Positions 1 through 8,392 of a stretch of DNA of 64,000 bases are shown piece after piece. A program made the position numbers and the translations under genes. The first letter of the stretch is position 1. Each line of letters starts with the position of its first letter. The DNA comes from AC-43 sp963728855 (GTDB lineage: Bacteria; Actinomycetota; Actinomycetes; Mycobacteriales; Micromonosporaceae), in the NCBI GenBank assembly GCA_963728855.1, contig CAVSLN010000010.1:496001-560000 (forward strand), in the 5' to 3' direction. The notes under the pieces are model-generated. The model was not told the DNA's origin and made no database searches. It saw only the letters and a program-made list of their open reading frames with translations.

Positions 1-775
1 CCAGGGGATGCTCTCCCGAGCCGCCGCTGCGGTAGCAGGCGGTGTAGTGCGTGAAGCCGGCTTTGCGCGCCTCCTGGAGCGCGTGCAACGTACGGGGGGT
101 CAGGCAGCCCGACGTGGTCGGGTCCTTGACCGAGCAGGACTCCTTGGGCCAACTGCCGTCCGGGTTGCGGGGCGCAGGGGTGGCCGAGGGGGCGCCGCCG
201 GACGGACCCTGGGAAGGCGCGCCACCGGAGGCCGCGGCCAAGGCGGCCTCGGCGTCCTTGCGCCGCTTCTCCATTACCGCGAACTGGCTCTGCTGTGTCG
301 CGACCTCCTGGTCGATCGCCACGCGCTGCTCGTCATAGCGGGCCTGCGCGGAGTTCAGCCGCCCCAGGGCCGCGTCGTCCCGGCTGATCTGGGCCTGCAG
401 GGCGGTGGCCCGGTCCAGGAAGTCGTCGGCGGAGCCGGCCTCCAGCAGTACGGTCAGCCCGCTGAGCCGCCCACCCTTGTACGCGGTCACCGCGGCCGCC
501 TGCGCCTGGACGGACAGGTCCGCGATCTCCGCCCGCGTGGTCCGGATCTGCGTCTCCAGGTCGGCCTGGCGCGCCTTGGCCGCGTCCAGCCGGCCCTTCG
601 CGTCGTTGTACGCCTGCGTGGCGGCCTGCAACTGCCCTTGCAAGCCGGTACCGCCACCGTCCGGCCCGGCCGGGTCGGCGGCGGCGGGCGCGGGCGGTAG
701 GAACAGCACCGTTCCCGCCGCCACCATGAGCGCCGCAGTCAGCCATCGATGTGCCAGCCATCGATGTATTGCCAC
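1..775 (-). CDS. Secreted coiled-coil protein, C-terminus cut by window edge
   Basis: The minus-strand frame is open from a GTG at 775 to the left edge. It begins with a signal peptide: HRWLAHRWLTAAL, then a hydrophobic stretch ending PAPAAAD. About 140 residues rich in Ala, Gln, Arg and Glu follow and should form a long coiled coil (QAATQAYNDAKGRLDAAKARQ and similar). A Pro/Gly/Ser linker leads to a C-terminal part with Cys and the motif CYRSGGSGEHP, which resembles a small exported domain found at the end of actinobacterial coiled-coil wall proteins. It is probably exported and cell-wall associated; no enzymatic role can be seen. It lies downstream of the zinc-ribbon protein on the same strand, 58 bases apart. 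A short duplication at about 741-768 encodes the repeated HRWL in the signal peptide. Confidence 0.75.
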   Translation of the reverse strand, partial: MAIHRWLAHRWLTAALMVAAGTVLFLPPAPAAADPAGPDGGGTGLQGQLQAATQAYNDAKGRLDAAKARQADLETQIRTTRAEIADLSVQAQAAAVTAYKGGRLSGLTVLLEAGSADDFLDRATALQAQISRDDAALGRLNSAQARYDEQRVAIDQEVATQQSQFAVMEKRRKDAEAALAAASGGAPSQGPSGGAPSATPAPRNPDGSWPKESCSVKDPTTSGCLTPRTLHALQEARKAGFTHYTACYRSGGSGEHPL

Positions 776-833
776 GGTATGTCGGGGTCGACGCACCCCG
801 GTAGGCTACTCCCTCACCCCGTGGCAGGCCACG

Positions 834-1820
834 TCAGCAGGGCGAGCTGAGTACGGTGGCGGCGCCCTTGATAAGGTAGCCGCCCGCCGGCCGGCTGAGG
901 ATGTACGTGATGTCCCAGCGGGTGCACGTCTCGTTCGTGCGCCCGGCCGGCCCGTACCCGGCGCTCTGGTGGCTGGTGAACGTCAGCCTCGCCTGCACGA
1001 CGCCTTTACCGCTGGTGTCGTCGACGACCGAGTGCAGGACGACGCCCGAGTCGGTGGTGGTGGAGACGCCCTGCGAGAAGCTGTCCACCGACTTGGCATC
1101 GCCCGGGTTCACCACGCCGGCCGGGTCGTAGACCGCCAGCGCCCGCTTGTAGTCCTTGGCGTTGATGCCGGAGAAGTACGTGTCGAAGAGCGTCGCCACC
1201 TCGTACCCCCGGCTCTGGTCGACCGACGGGTCGATCGCCACGACGCCGATCCCGGTCGGCGACGGCCCCGGGCTGGGGCTCGGTACCGCCGCGCTGCTGC
1301 CCGGCGCCGGAGTCGCGCCCGGCACCGGCCCCGTACCGTGCTGCGCCGCGGTCGCGGACGGCAGGAACGTCGAGCGCAGCGCCCAGCCGGCCGCGGTGAG
1401 CGCCAGGAGTACGACCACGCACAGCGCGACGATCGCCGGTCCTCGACGGTGCCGGGGCGGCGGCGCGGGCATCCACTGCTGCGGTGCCGGCACCGCGCCC
1501 GGCGGTAGCGCGCCCGGCGGTAGCGCGCCCGGCGGTAGCGCGCCCGGCGGTAGCGCGCCCGGCCACGGCTCGGCCGGCGGCGCGAAGTACCCGGGCGGGT
1601 AGTACCCCGGCGGGGGGTCATACCCCGGCTGGGCCTCATACCCCGGCTGGGCCTGGTGCTCCGGCGGCTGCCCGTAGTACGGGGCGTCCGGTGGCAACGA
1701 CACGTACTCCTGCGGCGTCGCGTACCCGGGGGCGGGAACCGCGCTCACGTGGCAGGCCGCGCACTGGGCTGCGCCCTCGTCGTTGTGCGCCCCGCACCGC
1801 GGGCACACCCAGACCGCCAT
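834..1820 (-). CDS. Zinc-ribbon, proline-rich, single-pass membrane protein
   Basis: The 328-residue protein starts with a zinc ribbon (CPRCGAHN, then CAACH, about 16 residues later). A Pro/Gly/Tyr-rich cytoplasmic region with tandem PPGAL repeats follows. One membrane helix near residue 140 (IVALCVVVLLALTAAGWAL) leads to a Ser/Pro linker and an extracytoplasmic domain of about 130 residues with two Cys near the end (ETCTRWD, SSPC) that may form a disulfide. The outer domain looks like the NTF2-like or lipoprotein-type sensors common in Actinobacteria, but I cannot name a family. A start at MAVWVCPRC (1820) is preferred to the Met four codons upstream because the zinc ribbon begins directly after it. 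It follows the TPR gene by about 100 bases on the same strand. Confidence 0.8.
   Translation of the reverse strand: MAVWVCPRCGAHNDEGAAQCAACHVSAVPAPGYATPQEYVSLPPDAPYYGQPPEHQAQPGYEAQPGYDPPPGYYPPGYFAPPAEPWPGALPPGALPPGALPPGALPPGAVPAPQQWMPAPPPRHRRGPAIVALCVVVLLALTAAGWALRSTFLPSATAAQHGTGPVPGATPAPGSSAAVPSPSPGPSPTGIGVVAIDPSVDQSRGYEVATLFDTYFSGINAKDYKRALAVYDPAGVVNPGDAKSVDSFSQGVSTTTDSGVVLHSVVDDTSGKGVVQARLTFTSHQSAGYGPAGRTNETCTRWDITYILSRPAGGYLIKGAATVLSSPC
1501..1560. repeat. 15-bp tandem repeat, four units, inside the zinc-ribbon gene
   Basis: Four exact copies of GGCGGTAGCGCGCCC lie end to end. On the minus strand they encode the repeated PPGAL segment of the proline-rich linker. Because the unit is a multiple of three, copy-number change would lengthen or shorten the linker without a frameshift. 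Confidence 0.95.
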
Positions 1821-1922
1821 GACGATGAGCATAGTGCGGCGACGCCGCTCCTCCCGTGAGGATCAGTTAACCGGCCGTGGGCAGCGTCGAGGTCGGCTGC
1901 ACCGGTACCACGCCTCAGCCGT

Positions 1923-3014
1923 TCAGGGCTCGATGCCGCGCTCGACCGGCCGGATCACCGCCCACCGGTAGCGCCAGCGCCGTACGATCCGGGTCACCGC
2001 GCGGTACGCCCGGTTGCGCAGGAGCGCGACCGACACGAAGCTGACGATGAACGAGGAGATCAGCAGGGGCAGCAGGAGGAGCGCACCGGGCTGCCGACCG
2101 TCGCCCCACCACAGTCCGATGGCGAGCACGGTGGCCAGCTGGATCCCGGCCAGCCCGAGCATGCGCCGGTTGGTACAGACCATCCCGCGCAGCGCCGGTG
2201 ACAGCCGTTGGTAGCGCTGGGCCGCCACGACGAGGAATCCGGCGAGGAGCACCGCGCACACCGTGAGCCGTACCTGCCAGGGCCGTACGGTCACCGCGAC
2301 CAGGAGCGCCGCGAGCCACGCGAGGGTCGCGAACTCCAGCACCCGGGTGGCCCAGATCGTCGCCGTGGCCTGCGCGTTGCGTTGGTACAGCGCCTCGGTC
2401 GGGCGCTCGGCGAGCACGTCGCGCAGCCGCTCACCGGCCAGCGTGGCGCGGCCCTGGCGCAGCTCCACGACCGCGAGGTTGTTGCGGGCGGTCGAGTTCT
2501 GGGGGTCCAGCCGCAGCGCCTCGCCGTAGCACCGGCGGGCCGCCACCGGGTCGCTGATCGCCTGGTACAGCCGGCCGTAGGCGTTGTGTACCTCCGGCTC
2601 GTCGGGAGCGAGCTGGCGCGCGTGCCGGGCGGCCCGGTACGCCGTTCGCAAGGACTCCACCGAGCCCTGGGCGAGCAGCGCGTCGACCAGGATCACGTGG
2701 GTCTGCCAGGTACCGGGCGCGAGGTCCACGGCGCGCCGCCCGGCCTGTACCGCCTCGGTCACCCGGCCCAGCTTGCCGAGCGCGATCGAGCGCAGGCGGT
2801 GCGGCCACTCGTGGTCGGGTGCCGCGCCGATCGCCTGCTCGGCCGTACCCAGCATCAGCTCGAACTGCCCGGCGAGCTGCTGGCACCGGGCAAGCAGGCA
2901 CAGCCCTTCGACCGACTGCGGCGCGGTGGCGAGGTACCCGGCCAGCTCCTGCTGCGCCTGTTCCCACCGGCCAACCTCCAGGAGGGCCCGGGCGCGCCGG
3001 ATGTCGGCCGGCAT
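1923..3014 (-). CDS. Membrane-anchored TPR protein
   Basis: This 363-residue protein has TPR-type helical repeats over residues 1-220 (for example ALLEVGRWEQAQQELAGYL and LDPQNSTARNNLAVVELRQG). Several hydrophobic helices follow, with a basic C-terminus. The start ATG overlaps the stop of the upstream AAA ATPase (ATGA), so the two are almost certainly translationally coupled. TPRs mediate protein-protein contacts, and the C-terminal half would place this one in the membrane with its TPRs in the cytoplasm. It is a plausible membrane adaptor for the neighbouring ATPase. That role is inferred from coupling only. Confidence 0.85.
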   Translation of the reverse strand: MPADIRRARALLEVGRWEQAQQELAGYLATAPQSVEGLCLLARCQQLAGQFELMLGTAEQAIGAAPDHEWPHRLRSIALGKLGRVTEAVQAGRRAVDLAPGTWQTHVILVDALLAQGSVESLRTAYRAARHARQLAPDEPEVHNAYGRLYQAISDPVAARRCYGEALRLDPQNSTARNNLAVVELRQGRATLAGERLRDVLAERPTEALYQRNAQATATIWATRVLEFATLAWLAALLVAVTVRPWQVRLTVCAVLLAGFLVVAAQRYQRLSPALRGMVCTNRRMLGLAGIQLATVLAIGLWWGDGRQPGALLLLPLLISSFIVSFVSVALLRNRAYRAVTRIVRRWRYRWAVIRPVERGIEP

Positions 3015-4252
3015 CAGATGAGCTTGCGCTTCTTGAGGTACGCGGCCAGCTCGTCGTAGGTACCGCCCTCGTTGGCGAACAGCGCGACGTTGCGGGCGGT
3101 GGCGAACCAGGGCGCGGTGGACGGGCGTACCTCGCGGAGGGCACGCTCGAAGTCGCGCTGCTCGATCATCCGTACCGCGCCGCTGGCGATGGAGTCGGCC
3201 ATCGCGTGCTCGGCCGCGGTCTCGCACAGGTGCGCGAGGTCCGCGCCGGAGAAGTTCTCGGTCGCCTCGACCAGCCGCTTGAGGTCGACGTTGGCGATCG
3301 GGCGCTGGCGCACGTGGTACTCGACGATGGCGGCCCGGGCCGGCGCGTCGGGCGGCAGTACCAGCGCGACCCGGTCCAGCCGGCCGGGCCGGCGCAGCGC
3401 GGCGTCGACGTCCCACGGCGCGTTCGTGGCGGCCAGGATGAACACCCCGTCGTTGTTGCCCTCCATGCCGTCAAGCTCGGCGAGGAGTTGGTTTCCGAGG
3501 GTACGCATGGCGGAGGACTGCAGCTGGCTGCGCTTGTGCCCGAGCGCGTCGATCTCGTCGAGGAACAGTACGCACGGCGCGTTGCGCCGGGCCGCCTCGA
3601 AGATCTCGTGCAGGTTCTTCTCCGAGTTGCCGATCCACATGTTCAGAACGTCCACAATGGACAGTGGTACGAACTTGGCGCCCATCTCCCCGGCGACCGC
3701 CCGCGCGAGGAACGTCTTGCCGCAGCCGGGCGGCCCGTAGAGCAGGAGCCCGCCGCGCAGGCTCTTGCCGTACATGGCGCGCAGCTGCGGGTTGCGCAGC
3801 GGCCCGAGGAACGCCAGCTCCAGCCGCTTCTTCACGTCCGCCATGCCCCCGACGTCGGCGAGCCGCACGCCACTCGTCTCGACGTCGAAGGTACGGTCGG
3901 CCTCGCCCCGTACCGGCTCCGGCTGGTCGTCGGCCCGCGCGAACCGGGGCGGGATCACGTCGGAGAGCTGTTCCTCGTATGCCCCCCAGTCCATCGCGTT
4001 CGGGTCGCGCTCGGGGACCGGCGCCGTCGCGGGCGGGGACGGCTCCGCCCGGGTACCGATCGCCCGCACCATCAGCTCCCGCGCCGCCGAGCTGTCCGGC
4101 GCGTACTGCAGCGCCTGCGCCGCATGGCTGATCGCCTCGGCCTGCCGTCCCGCCTCCAGCAACAGCTGCGTGAGGTGCAGCCGCAGCGGCACGTCATCGG
4201 GACGCCCTTGCACCGCGGCCGTCAGGCTCTCGATCAGCGGCGAGTCGCTCAT
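3014..4252 (-). CDS. Cdc48/Vps4-like AAA ATPase with N-terminal TPR-like region
   Basis: The 412-residue protein has a helical TPR-like region (residues 1-70), a linker, and one AAA+ module. LADVGGMADVK (about 131-141) is typical of the Cdc48/katanin/Vps4 type. Walker A is GPPGCGKT (173-180), Walker B is FLDEID (about 230-235), and RRPGR (286-290) carries the arginine fingers. There is one AAA module and no FtsH-type protease domain. The C-terminal tail (TYDELAAYLKKRKLI) may be a substrate or oligomer contact. It is coupled to the membrane TPR gene and faces ddl across a 282-base divergent gap. The likely action is unfolding or remodelling a protein; the substrate is unknown. Confidence 0.88.
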   Translation of the reverse strand: MSDSPLIESLTAAVQGRPDDVPLRLHLTQLLLEAGRQAEAISHAAQALQYAPDSSAARELMVRAIGTRAEPSPPATAPVPERDPNAMDWGAYEEQLSDVIPPRFARADDQPEPVRGEADRTFDVETSGVRLADVGGMADVKKRLELAFLGPLRNPQLRAMYGKSLRGGLLLYGPPGCGKTFLARAVAGEMGAKFVPLSIVDVLNMWIGNSEKNLHEIFEAARRNAPCVLFLDEIDALGHKRSQLQSSAMRTLGNQLLAELDGMEGNNDGVFILAATNAPWDVDAALRRPGRLDRVALVLPPDAPARAAIVEYHVRQRPIANVDLKRLVEATENFSGADLAHLCETAAEHAMADSIASGAVRMIEQRDFERALREVRPSTAPWFATARNVALFANEGGTYDELAAYLKKRKLI

Positions 4253-4335
4253 GCCGGATCCTCAGCTTTCTTGGCGGACCTGCGCTGCGGTCCGGCATGA
4301 GGCACCGTAGCGCTGAGCCCATCATTCTTCGACCA

Positions 4336-4370
4336 TTCCGGCTCCCGGAGCGTCGCCGGGCGAGCCGGAA
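4336..4370. repeat. Palindromic dispersed repeat, family A copy 1
   Basis: TTCCGGCTC and its exact complement GAGCCGGAA bracket a 17-base GC-rich centre, giving a 35-bp hairpin. It sits in the divergent gap between the AAA ATPase and ddl. Near-copies occur at 18431-18465 and 26575-26608. The rest of the gap (4253-4534) shows no gene and should hold the two divergent promoters. Confidence 0.85.
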
Positions 4371-4534
4371 CAGTCGATCGCTGACGCTCGCTCATGCCCC
4401 GGGTCCCCTTACGTCCATGGCGCGAGATTATGCCCTTGCCCGGAACCCGCACACCCCCGTATGGCGCGCCGGACACCCTCGGTGACCGCCCTTCCGGCGA
4501 AGCGGATGGCCGCCACCCAGAGTAAGGTCGGCCC

Positions 4535-5635
4535 GTGACGAGCCCACGGAAGACTCGCGTCGCCGTCGTGTTCGGCGGACGCAGCAGCGAGCACGCCATC
4601 TCCTGTGTCAGCGCCGGGAGCATCCTCGCCGCCCTTGACCCCGACGAGTTCGAGGCCGTACCGGTCGGCATCACCCGCGCCGGGCAATGGGTGCTCACCA
4701 GCGGTGACCCGACCCAGCTCGCGATCGCCGACCGGCGCCTGCCGGAGATCACCGCTGGCTCGGGCGCCTCGGTCGTGCTGTCCGGCGACCCGTCGGCGCG
4801 CGGCCTGATGGTGCTCGACCCGGGCGAGGGCGCGAGCGCGCTGGGCGACGTGGACGTGGTGTTCCCGGTGCTGCACGGGGCCTACGGCGAGGACGGGACG
4901 ATCCAGGGGCTGCTGGAGATGGCCGGCATCCCGTACGTGGGCGCGAACGTCTTCGCCTCGGCGGCCGCGATGGACAAGGAGTTCACCAAGAAGCTGGCGG
5001 CCGCCGACGGCATCCCGGTCGGCCCGTACGTGGCGCTGCGCGCCGGGCAGTCGCTGACCGAGGACGACAAGGCGCGGCTCGGCCTGCCCGTGTTCGTCAA
5101 GCCGGCCCGGGCCGGCTCCTCCTACGGCATCACGAAGGTCAGCGACTGGTCGGAGCTGGACGCCGCGGTCGCCGCCGCGCGGGCGATCGACCCGAAGATC
5201 CTGGTCGAGCAGGGCATCGTGGGCCGTGAGGTGGAGTGCGGAGTGCTCGAGGGTGAGTACGGCGGGCCGCCCGAATCCTCTCTGCTCGCCGAGATCCGGA
5301 TCGTCAACGGGCACGAGTTCTACGACTTCGAGGCCAAGTACCTTGACGACGCCTGCGAGTACGATATCCCGGCCGATCTGCCCGACGAGGTCACCCGCGA
5401 GGTGCAGGAGTACGCCCGGCGTACCTTCACCGCGCTCGACTGCGCCGGGCTGGCCCGGGTGGACTTCTTCGTCTCGCCCGACTTCCAGGTCTACCTCAAC
5501 GAGATCAACACGATGCCGGGCTTCACCAGCACGTCGATGTTCCCCCGGATGTGGGCGGCGACCGGCCTGGAGTACCGCAAGCTGATCTCCCGCCTGGTCC
5601 GTACCGCCCTGCGCCGGGGCACCGGGCTGCATTGA
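4535..5635 (+). CDS. ddl: D-alanine--D-alanine ligase
   Basis: Ddl joins two D-alanines with ATP to make the terminal dipeptide of the peptidoglycan precursor. The 366-residue protein has the expected length. Visible landmarks are the N-terminal VVFGGRSSEHAIS, HGAYGEDGTIQG, KPARAGSSYGI in the ATP-grasp fold, and the Mg-binding C-terminal YLNEINTMPGFT. Translation starts at GTG 4535, because VVFGGRS then falls about 10 residues in. This is the same neighbourhood as ddl in mycobacteria (ddl, DUF3515, thiL, rpmB, recG). Confidence 0.97.
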   Translation: MTSPRKTRVAVVFGGRSSEHAISCVSAGSILAALDPDEFEAVPVGITRAGQWVLTSGDPTQLAIADRRLPEITAGSGASVVLSGDPSARGLMVLDPGEGASALGDVDVVFPVLHGAYGEDGTIQGLLEMAGIPYVGANVFASAAAMDKEFTKKLAAADGIPVGPYVALRAGQSLTEDDKARLGLPVFVKPARAGSSYGITKVSDWSELDAAVAAARAIDPKILVEQGIVGREVECGVLEGEYGGPPESSLLAEIRIVNGHEFYDFEAKYLDDACEYDIPADLPDEVTREVQEYARRTFTALDCAGLARVDFFVSPDFQVYLNEINTMPGFTSTSMFPRMWAATGLEYRKLISRLVRTALRRGTGLH

Positions 5636-5639
5636 CTTC

Positions 5640-5760
5640 ATGGTTGCTCGCTGCGCGGCGCTAGAGGCGACGCCGTCCGGCCGCGCCGCGCAACCGGCTT
5701 CGTCGGCGCGTCGCACCCGGCCGACGCCGCCGCGCCGCTCCGCTCACTCACGGAGTGTTC
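5640..5760. repeat. GC-rich self-complementary intergenic segment
   Basis: Between ddl and the convergent UPF0145 gene lies about 120 bp of GCGC- and GGCCG-rich sequence with several short inverted repeats. No coding signal is visible. It probably acts as a bidirectional transcription end or is another dispersed-repeat insertion. Confidence 0.45.
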
Positions 5761-5767
5761 GGTCCGC

Positions 5768-6139
5768 TCAGGCAGGCGGATGGGAGCCGATGGCCGGGGG
5801 CGGGCTCGGCGGCGGCAGGTTCCGGACCGGTGTGGGCCCCACCCGTACCGCCGTGCCGTAGGCGCAGATCTCCGACCAGATCGCGTGCATGTCGCGGGTG
5901 CTGAACCGCATCCCGACCACGGCGTTGGCCCCCTTCCGGCGGGCCGCGCGGACCAGCTCGGCGACCGCGTGCTCGCGGGCGTCGGCCAGGTCCTGCCGCA
6001 TCCGCGGGTTCATCTCCCCAGCGAGGTTCTTCATCCCGCCCGTGTACATGTTCTTCTGCAGTACGGCCACGCCGCATACCTCGCCGATCGCGGCGGTCAC
6101 CTCGAAGCCGGGTATGTGCTCGGTCGTCACCACCAGCAT
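5768..6139 (-). CDS. UPF0145 (YbjQ) family protein
   Basis: The 123-residue protein begins MLVVTTEHIPGF and contains GEVCGVAVLQKNM, LARE-type helices and RRKGANAVVGMRF, the pattern of the YbjQ/UPF0145 family. Members form small pentameric assemblies of unknown role. The start at 6139 is chosen because the family N-terminus begins there and a GGAGGG ribosome-binding site lies just upstream. An N-terminal extension to 6469 would run into the promoter region of the divergent glycosyltransferase and is rejected. Confidence 0.85.
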   Translation of the reverse strand: MLVVTTEHIPGFEVTAAIGEVCGVAVLQKNMYTGGMKNLAGEMNPRMRQDLADAREHAVAELVRAARRKGANAVVGMRFSTRDMHAIWSEICAYGTAVRVGPTPVRNLPPPSPPPAIGSHPPA

Positions 6140-6248
6140 GGCACCCTCCCCACGGTGTGACCGGTGTCTGCCCCGATCCTCGCCGGACAAACGAAGTTGG
6201 CCGTGCCTATGGCGATTCGTTACGTTATGTGTGGGTACTAGTCGGCGC

Positions 6249-7388
6249 ATGACTGACGACGGGAGACCGTTACGCATCGCCATGGTGGCCCCGCCGTGGT
6301 TCGAGGTACCGCCACAGGGGTACGGGGGTGCCGAGGTGATCATCGCGGCGCTCACCGACGCGCTGGTCGACCTCGGGCACGAGGTGACGCTCTTCGGCAC
6401 CGGACCCCGTACCGGCACCCGGGCCAGGTTCGTGCCCACCCGGCCCGACCTGCAGTACCCCCGGCTCAACGAGCTCTACCCGGCCGTCCTGCACACCGCC
6501 GAGGTCAACCGGATGCTCGCCGAGGGCGGTTTCGACATCGTGCACGACCACACGACCGACGGGCCGCTGACCGCGCCGACCCGCCGGGTGCCGACCGTGA
6601 TGACCGTGCACAACACGCCCGGCGGCGAGATGGGCGACTACCTGGCCGCGCTCGGCGACTCGGTGGGTCTGGTCGCCATCTCCGGCTCCCAGCGCGCCCT
6701 GCGGTCCGACCTGAACTGGGTGGCCACCGTCCACAACGCGGTCCCGCCGCAGGAGGTACCGGGCGGCCGGCGCAAGGCCGACGGCTCGGTCGTCTGGCTC
6801 GCCCGGTTCAGCGCCGACAAGGGACCGGACATCGCCGTCGAAGCGTGCCGGGAAGCCGGCCTGCCGCTGGTGCTCGCGGGCAAGTGCACCGAGCGCGGCG
6901 AGGTGCGGTACCTGGAGGACACCATCCGCCCGATGATCGACGAGACGGTCGACCTGCTGATCAACTGTGACCGGATGTGTACCCAGCAGGTGCTGGCCGA
7001 GGCGCGCTGCCTGATCATGCCGATCCGCTGGGCGGAACCGTTCGGGATGGTGATAATCGAGGCGATGGCGCTGGGGGTACCGGTCATCGCGCTGTGCCGC
7101 GGAGCCGTACCCGAGCTGATCCGGCACGGGGTCACCGGGTTCATCTGCGACCGGCCCGAGGATCTGCCGGGCGCGCTGCTGCGGGCCGGTGACATCGACC
7201 CGGAGGCGTGCATGGCGCACGTACGGGACAACTTCGGGGCGGCGCTGATGGCGCGCCGGTACGAGCGGGTCTACCGGGAGGCGATGGCGCGCCGCCAGCC
7301 CGCGCTCACCCGCAGAGTGGTGGAGGTACGCCGCCAGCAGCTACCCGCGCACCGCACTATCGGACGCAACCGCTGGGCACCTTCGTGA
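6249..7388 (+). CDS. GT4-family glycosyltransferase
   Basis: The 379-residue GT-B fold enzyme has an N-terminal PPQGYGGAEVII glycine loop for the acceptor side. A typical C-terminal nucleotide-sugar site follows (VWLARFSADKG, then EPFGMVIIEAMALGVPV with the E-x7-E pair). It would transfer a sugar from an NDP-sugar; the acceptor is unknown. Related actinobacterial enzymes act in glycan or secondary-metabolite glycosylation. Its 3' end overlaps the convergent DUF3515 gene by 32 bases. Confidence 0.88.
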   Translation: MTDDGRPLRIAMVAPPWFEVPPQGYGGAEVIIAALTDALVDLGHEVTLFGTGPRTGTRARFVPTRPDLQYPRLNELYPAVLHTAEVNRMLAEGGFDIVHDHTTDGPLTAPTRRVPTVMTVHNTPGGEMGDYLAALGDSVGLVAISGSQRALRSDLNWVATVHNAVPPQEVPGGRRKADGSVVWLARFSADKGPDIAVEACREAGLPLVLAGKCTERGEVRYLEDTIRPMIDETVDLLINCDRMCTQQVLAEARCLIMPIRWAEPFGMVIIEAMALGVPVIALCRGAVPELIRHGVTGFICDRPEDLPGALLRAGDIDPEACMAHVRDNFGAALMARRYERVYREAMARRQPALTRRVVEVRRQQLPAHRTIGRNRWAPS

Positions 7389-7920
7389 CCGATGGTACGG
7401 ACGCCACGATCGGACCGGAGAACTCGATCACCCACTGGCCCTGGCCGGAGTAGCCGTTCGGCACGGTCACGGAGACGGTCACCTCCCGGTCGAGCGTGCT
7501 CCACGTGGTGCTGGACGGACCGGGGACGGCGTACCAGCACACACCAGAGAGCGGGTACACGTCGGCGGTCGGGTCCACCGAGGGCGCCGGCCCGGCACCG
7601 CAGGCGAGCGTGATGGCCGGGTCGCCGTACGCGGCGTTCTGCTCGAAGCCGGCGGTCACCGGACGGCGCGGCCGGTCCCGCAGCGCCGAGGGAAGCTGGC
7701 TGAGCAGCGCGCGGCAGACCGTCGCCGGCCGTACCGCCAGACTGGGCGCGGCCATCGGCACGGCGGAGGTGGCCTGCGGTCCGGGCGACGCCGCCGGATG
7801 GCCGGGCCCGCCGCCGAGCCCGCCCAGCGCCCAGAACGCGACGAGCCCCGCGACGAGCGCGACGGGCAGCGCGACGGCGGCCGCCAGCCGGGCGGCGCCC
7901 CGGGTAACCTGGTCAGCCAC
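7357..7920 (-). CDS. DUF3515 family membrane-anchored protein
   Basis: The protein has 187 residues, with an N-terminal membrane helix (LAAAVALPVALVAGLVAFWAL), a Pro/Ala linker, and an exported domain with Cys residues (ATVCRALL, TLACG, GVCWYAV, SGCVR). This matches the DUF3515 proteins found between ddl and thiL in Actinobacteria. Function is unknown. The GTG start at 7920 directly abuts the stop of the small Lrp-like gene upstream, so the two are probably co-transcribed. Confidence 0.82.
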   Translation of the reverse strand: MADQVTRGAARLAAAVALPVALVAGLVAFWALGGLGGGPGHPAASPGPQATSAVPMAAPSLAVRPATVCRALLSQLPSALRDRPRRPVTAGFEQNAAYGDPAITLACGAGPAPSVDPTADVYPLSGVCWYAVPGPSSTTWSTLDREVTVSVTVPNGYSGQGQWVIEFSGPIVASVPSVTKVPSGCVR

Positions 7921-8154
7921 TTACAGCCGGACCACCGAGCAGGTGAGTGTGCGGGTGATCCCGGTGACTAACTGCACCTTGCTCACGATCATCTTGCCCA
8001 GCTCGTCCACGCTGTGCGCCTCGGTGAGGACGATGACGTCGTACGGCCCGGTCACCGCGTCCACGCGGACCACGCCGGTGATATCGGCGATCGCGGCGGC
8101 TACGTCGCGCGCCTTACCGACCTCCGTCTGGATCAGGATGTAGGCCTGGACCAC
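7921..8154 (-). CDS. Lrp/AsnC-type ligand-binding (RAM) domain protein
   Basis: This 77-residue protein is a stand-alone effector domain: VVQAYILIQTEVGKA, a middle GPYDVIVLTEA, and the final ITRTLTCSVVRL. It lacks the DNA-binding helix-turn-helix of full-length Lrp/AsnC regulators. Such proteins assemble into rings that bind amino acids and may modulate partners. GTG 8154 is preferred to the upstream alternative because the family N-terminus starts VVQAY. It is conserved next to thiL in this phylum. Confidence 0.85.
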   Translation of the reverse strand: MVQAYILIQTEVGKARDVAAAIADITGVVRVDAVTGPYDVIVLTEAHSVDELGKMIVSKVQLVTGITRTLTCSVVRL

Positions 8155-8392
8155 GACACGCCCCCCTCTGTGCGGCAATCTCGCGGGTCGCCCGTGAAAC
8201 TACCGCAAAGGATCGCTGATCCGTATGGGGGCGTGGACGCGAACGCACGAAGAGTAGGCGAGGTTAGCCCATGGCGGGCAGTGCAGCAGAGCGCCGCGGC
8301 GCCCGGCACGGCGCAACGCACCGGCGGAGCCGGGGTGCGGGGCGGGTCGGGGGTCGCATGGCGGCGCGGAGCGCAGCGACCGGGAGAAGCAC

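Noticed and set aside
333..761. 142-codon minus-strand frame at the window start
   Set aside because: It is out of frame with the signal-peptide/coiled-coil gene on the same strand, which has the better composition.
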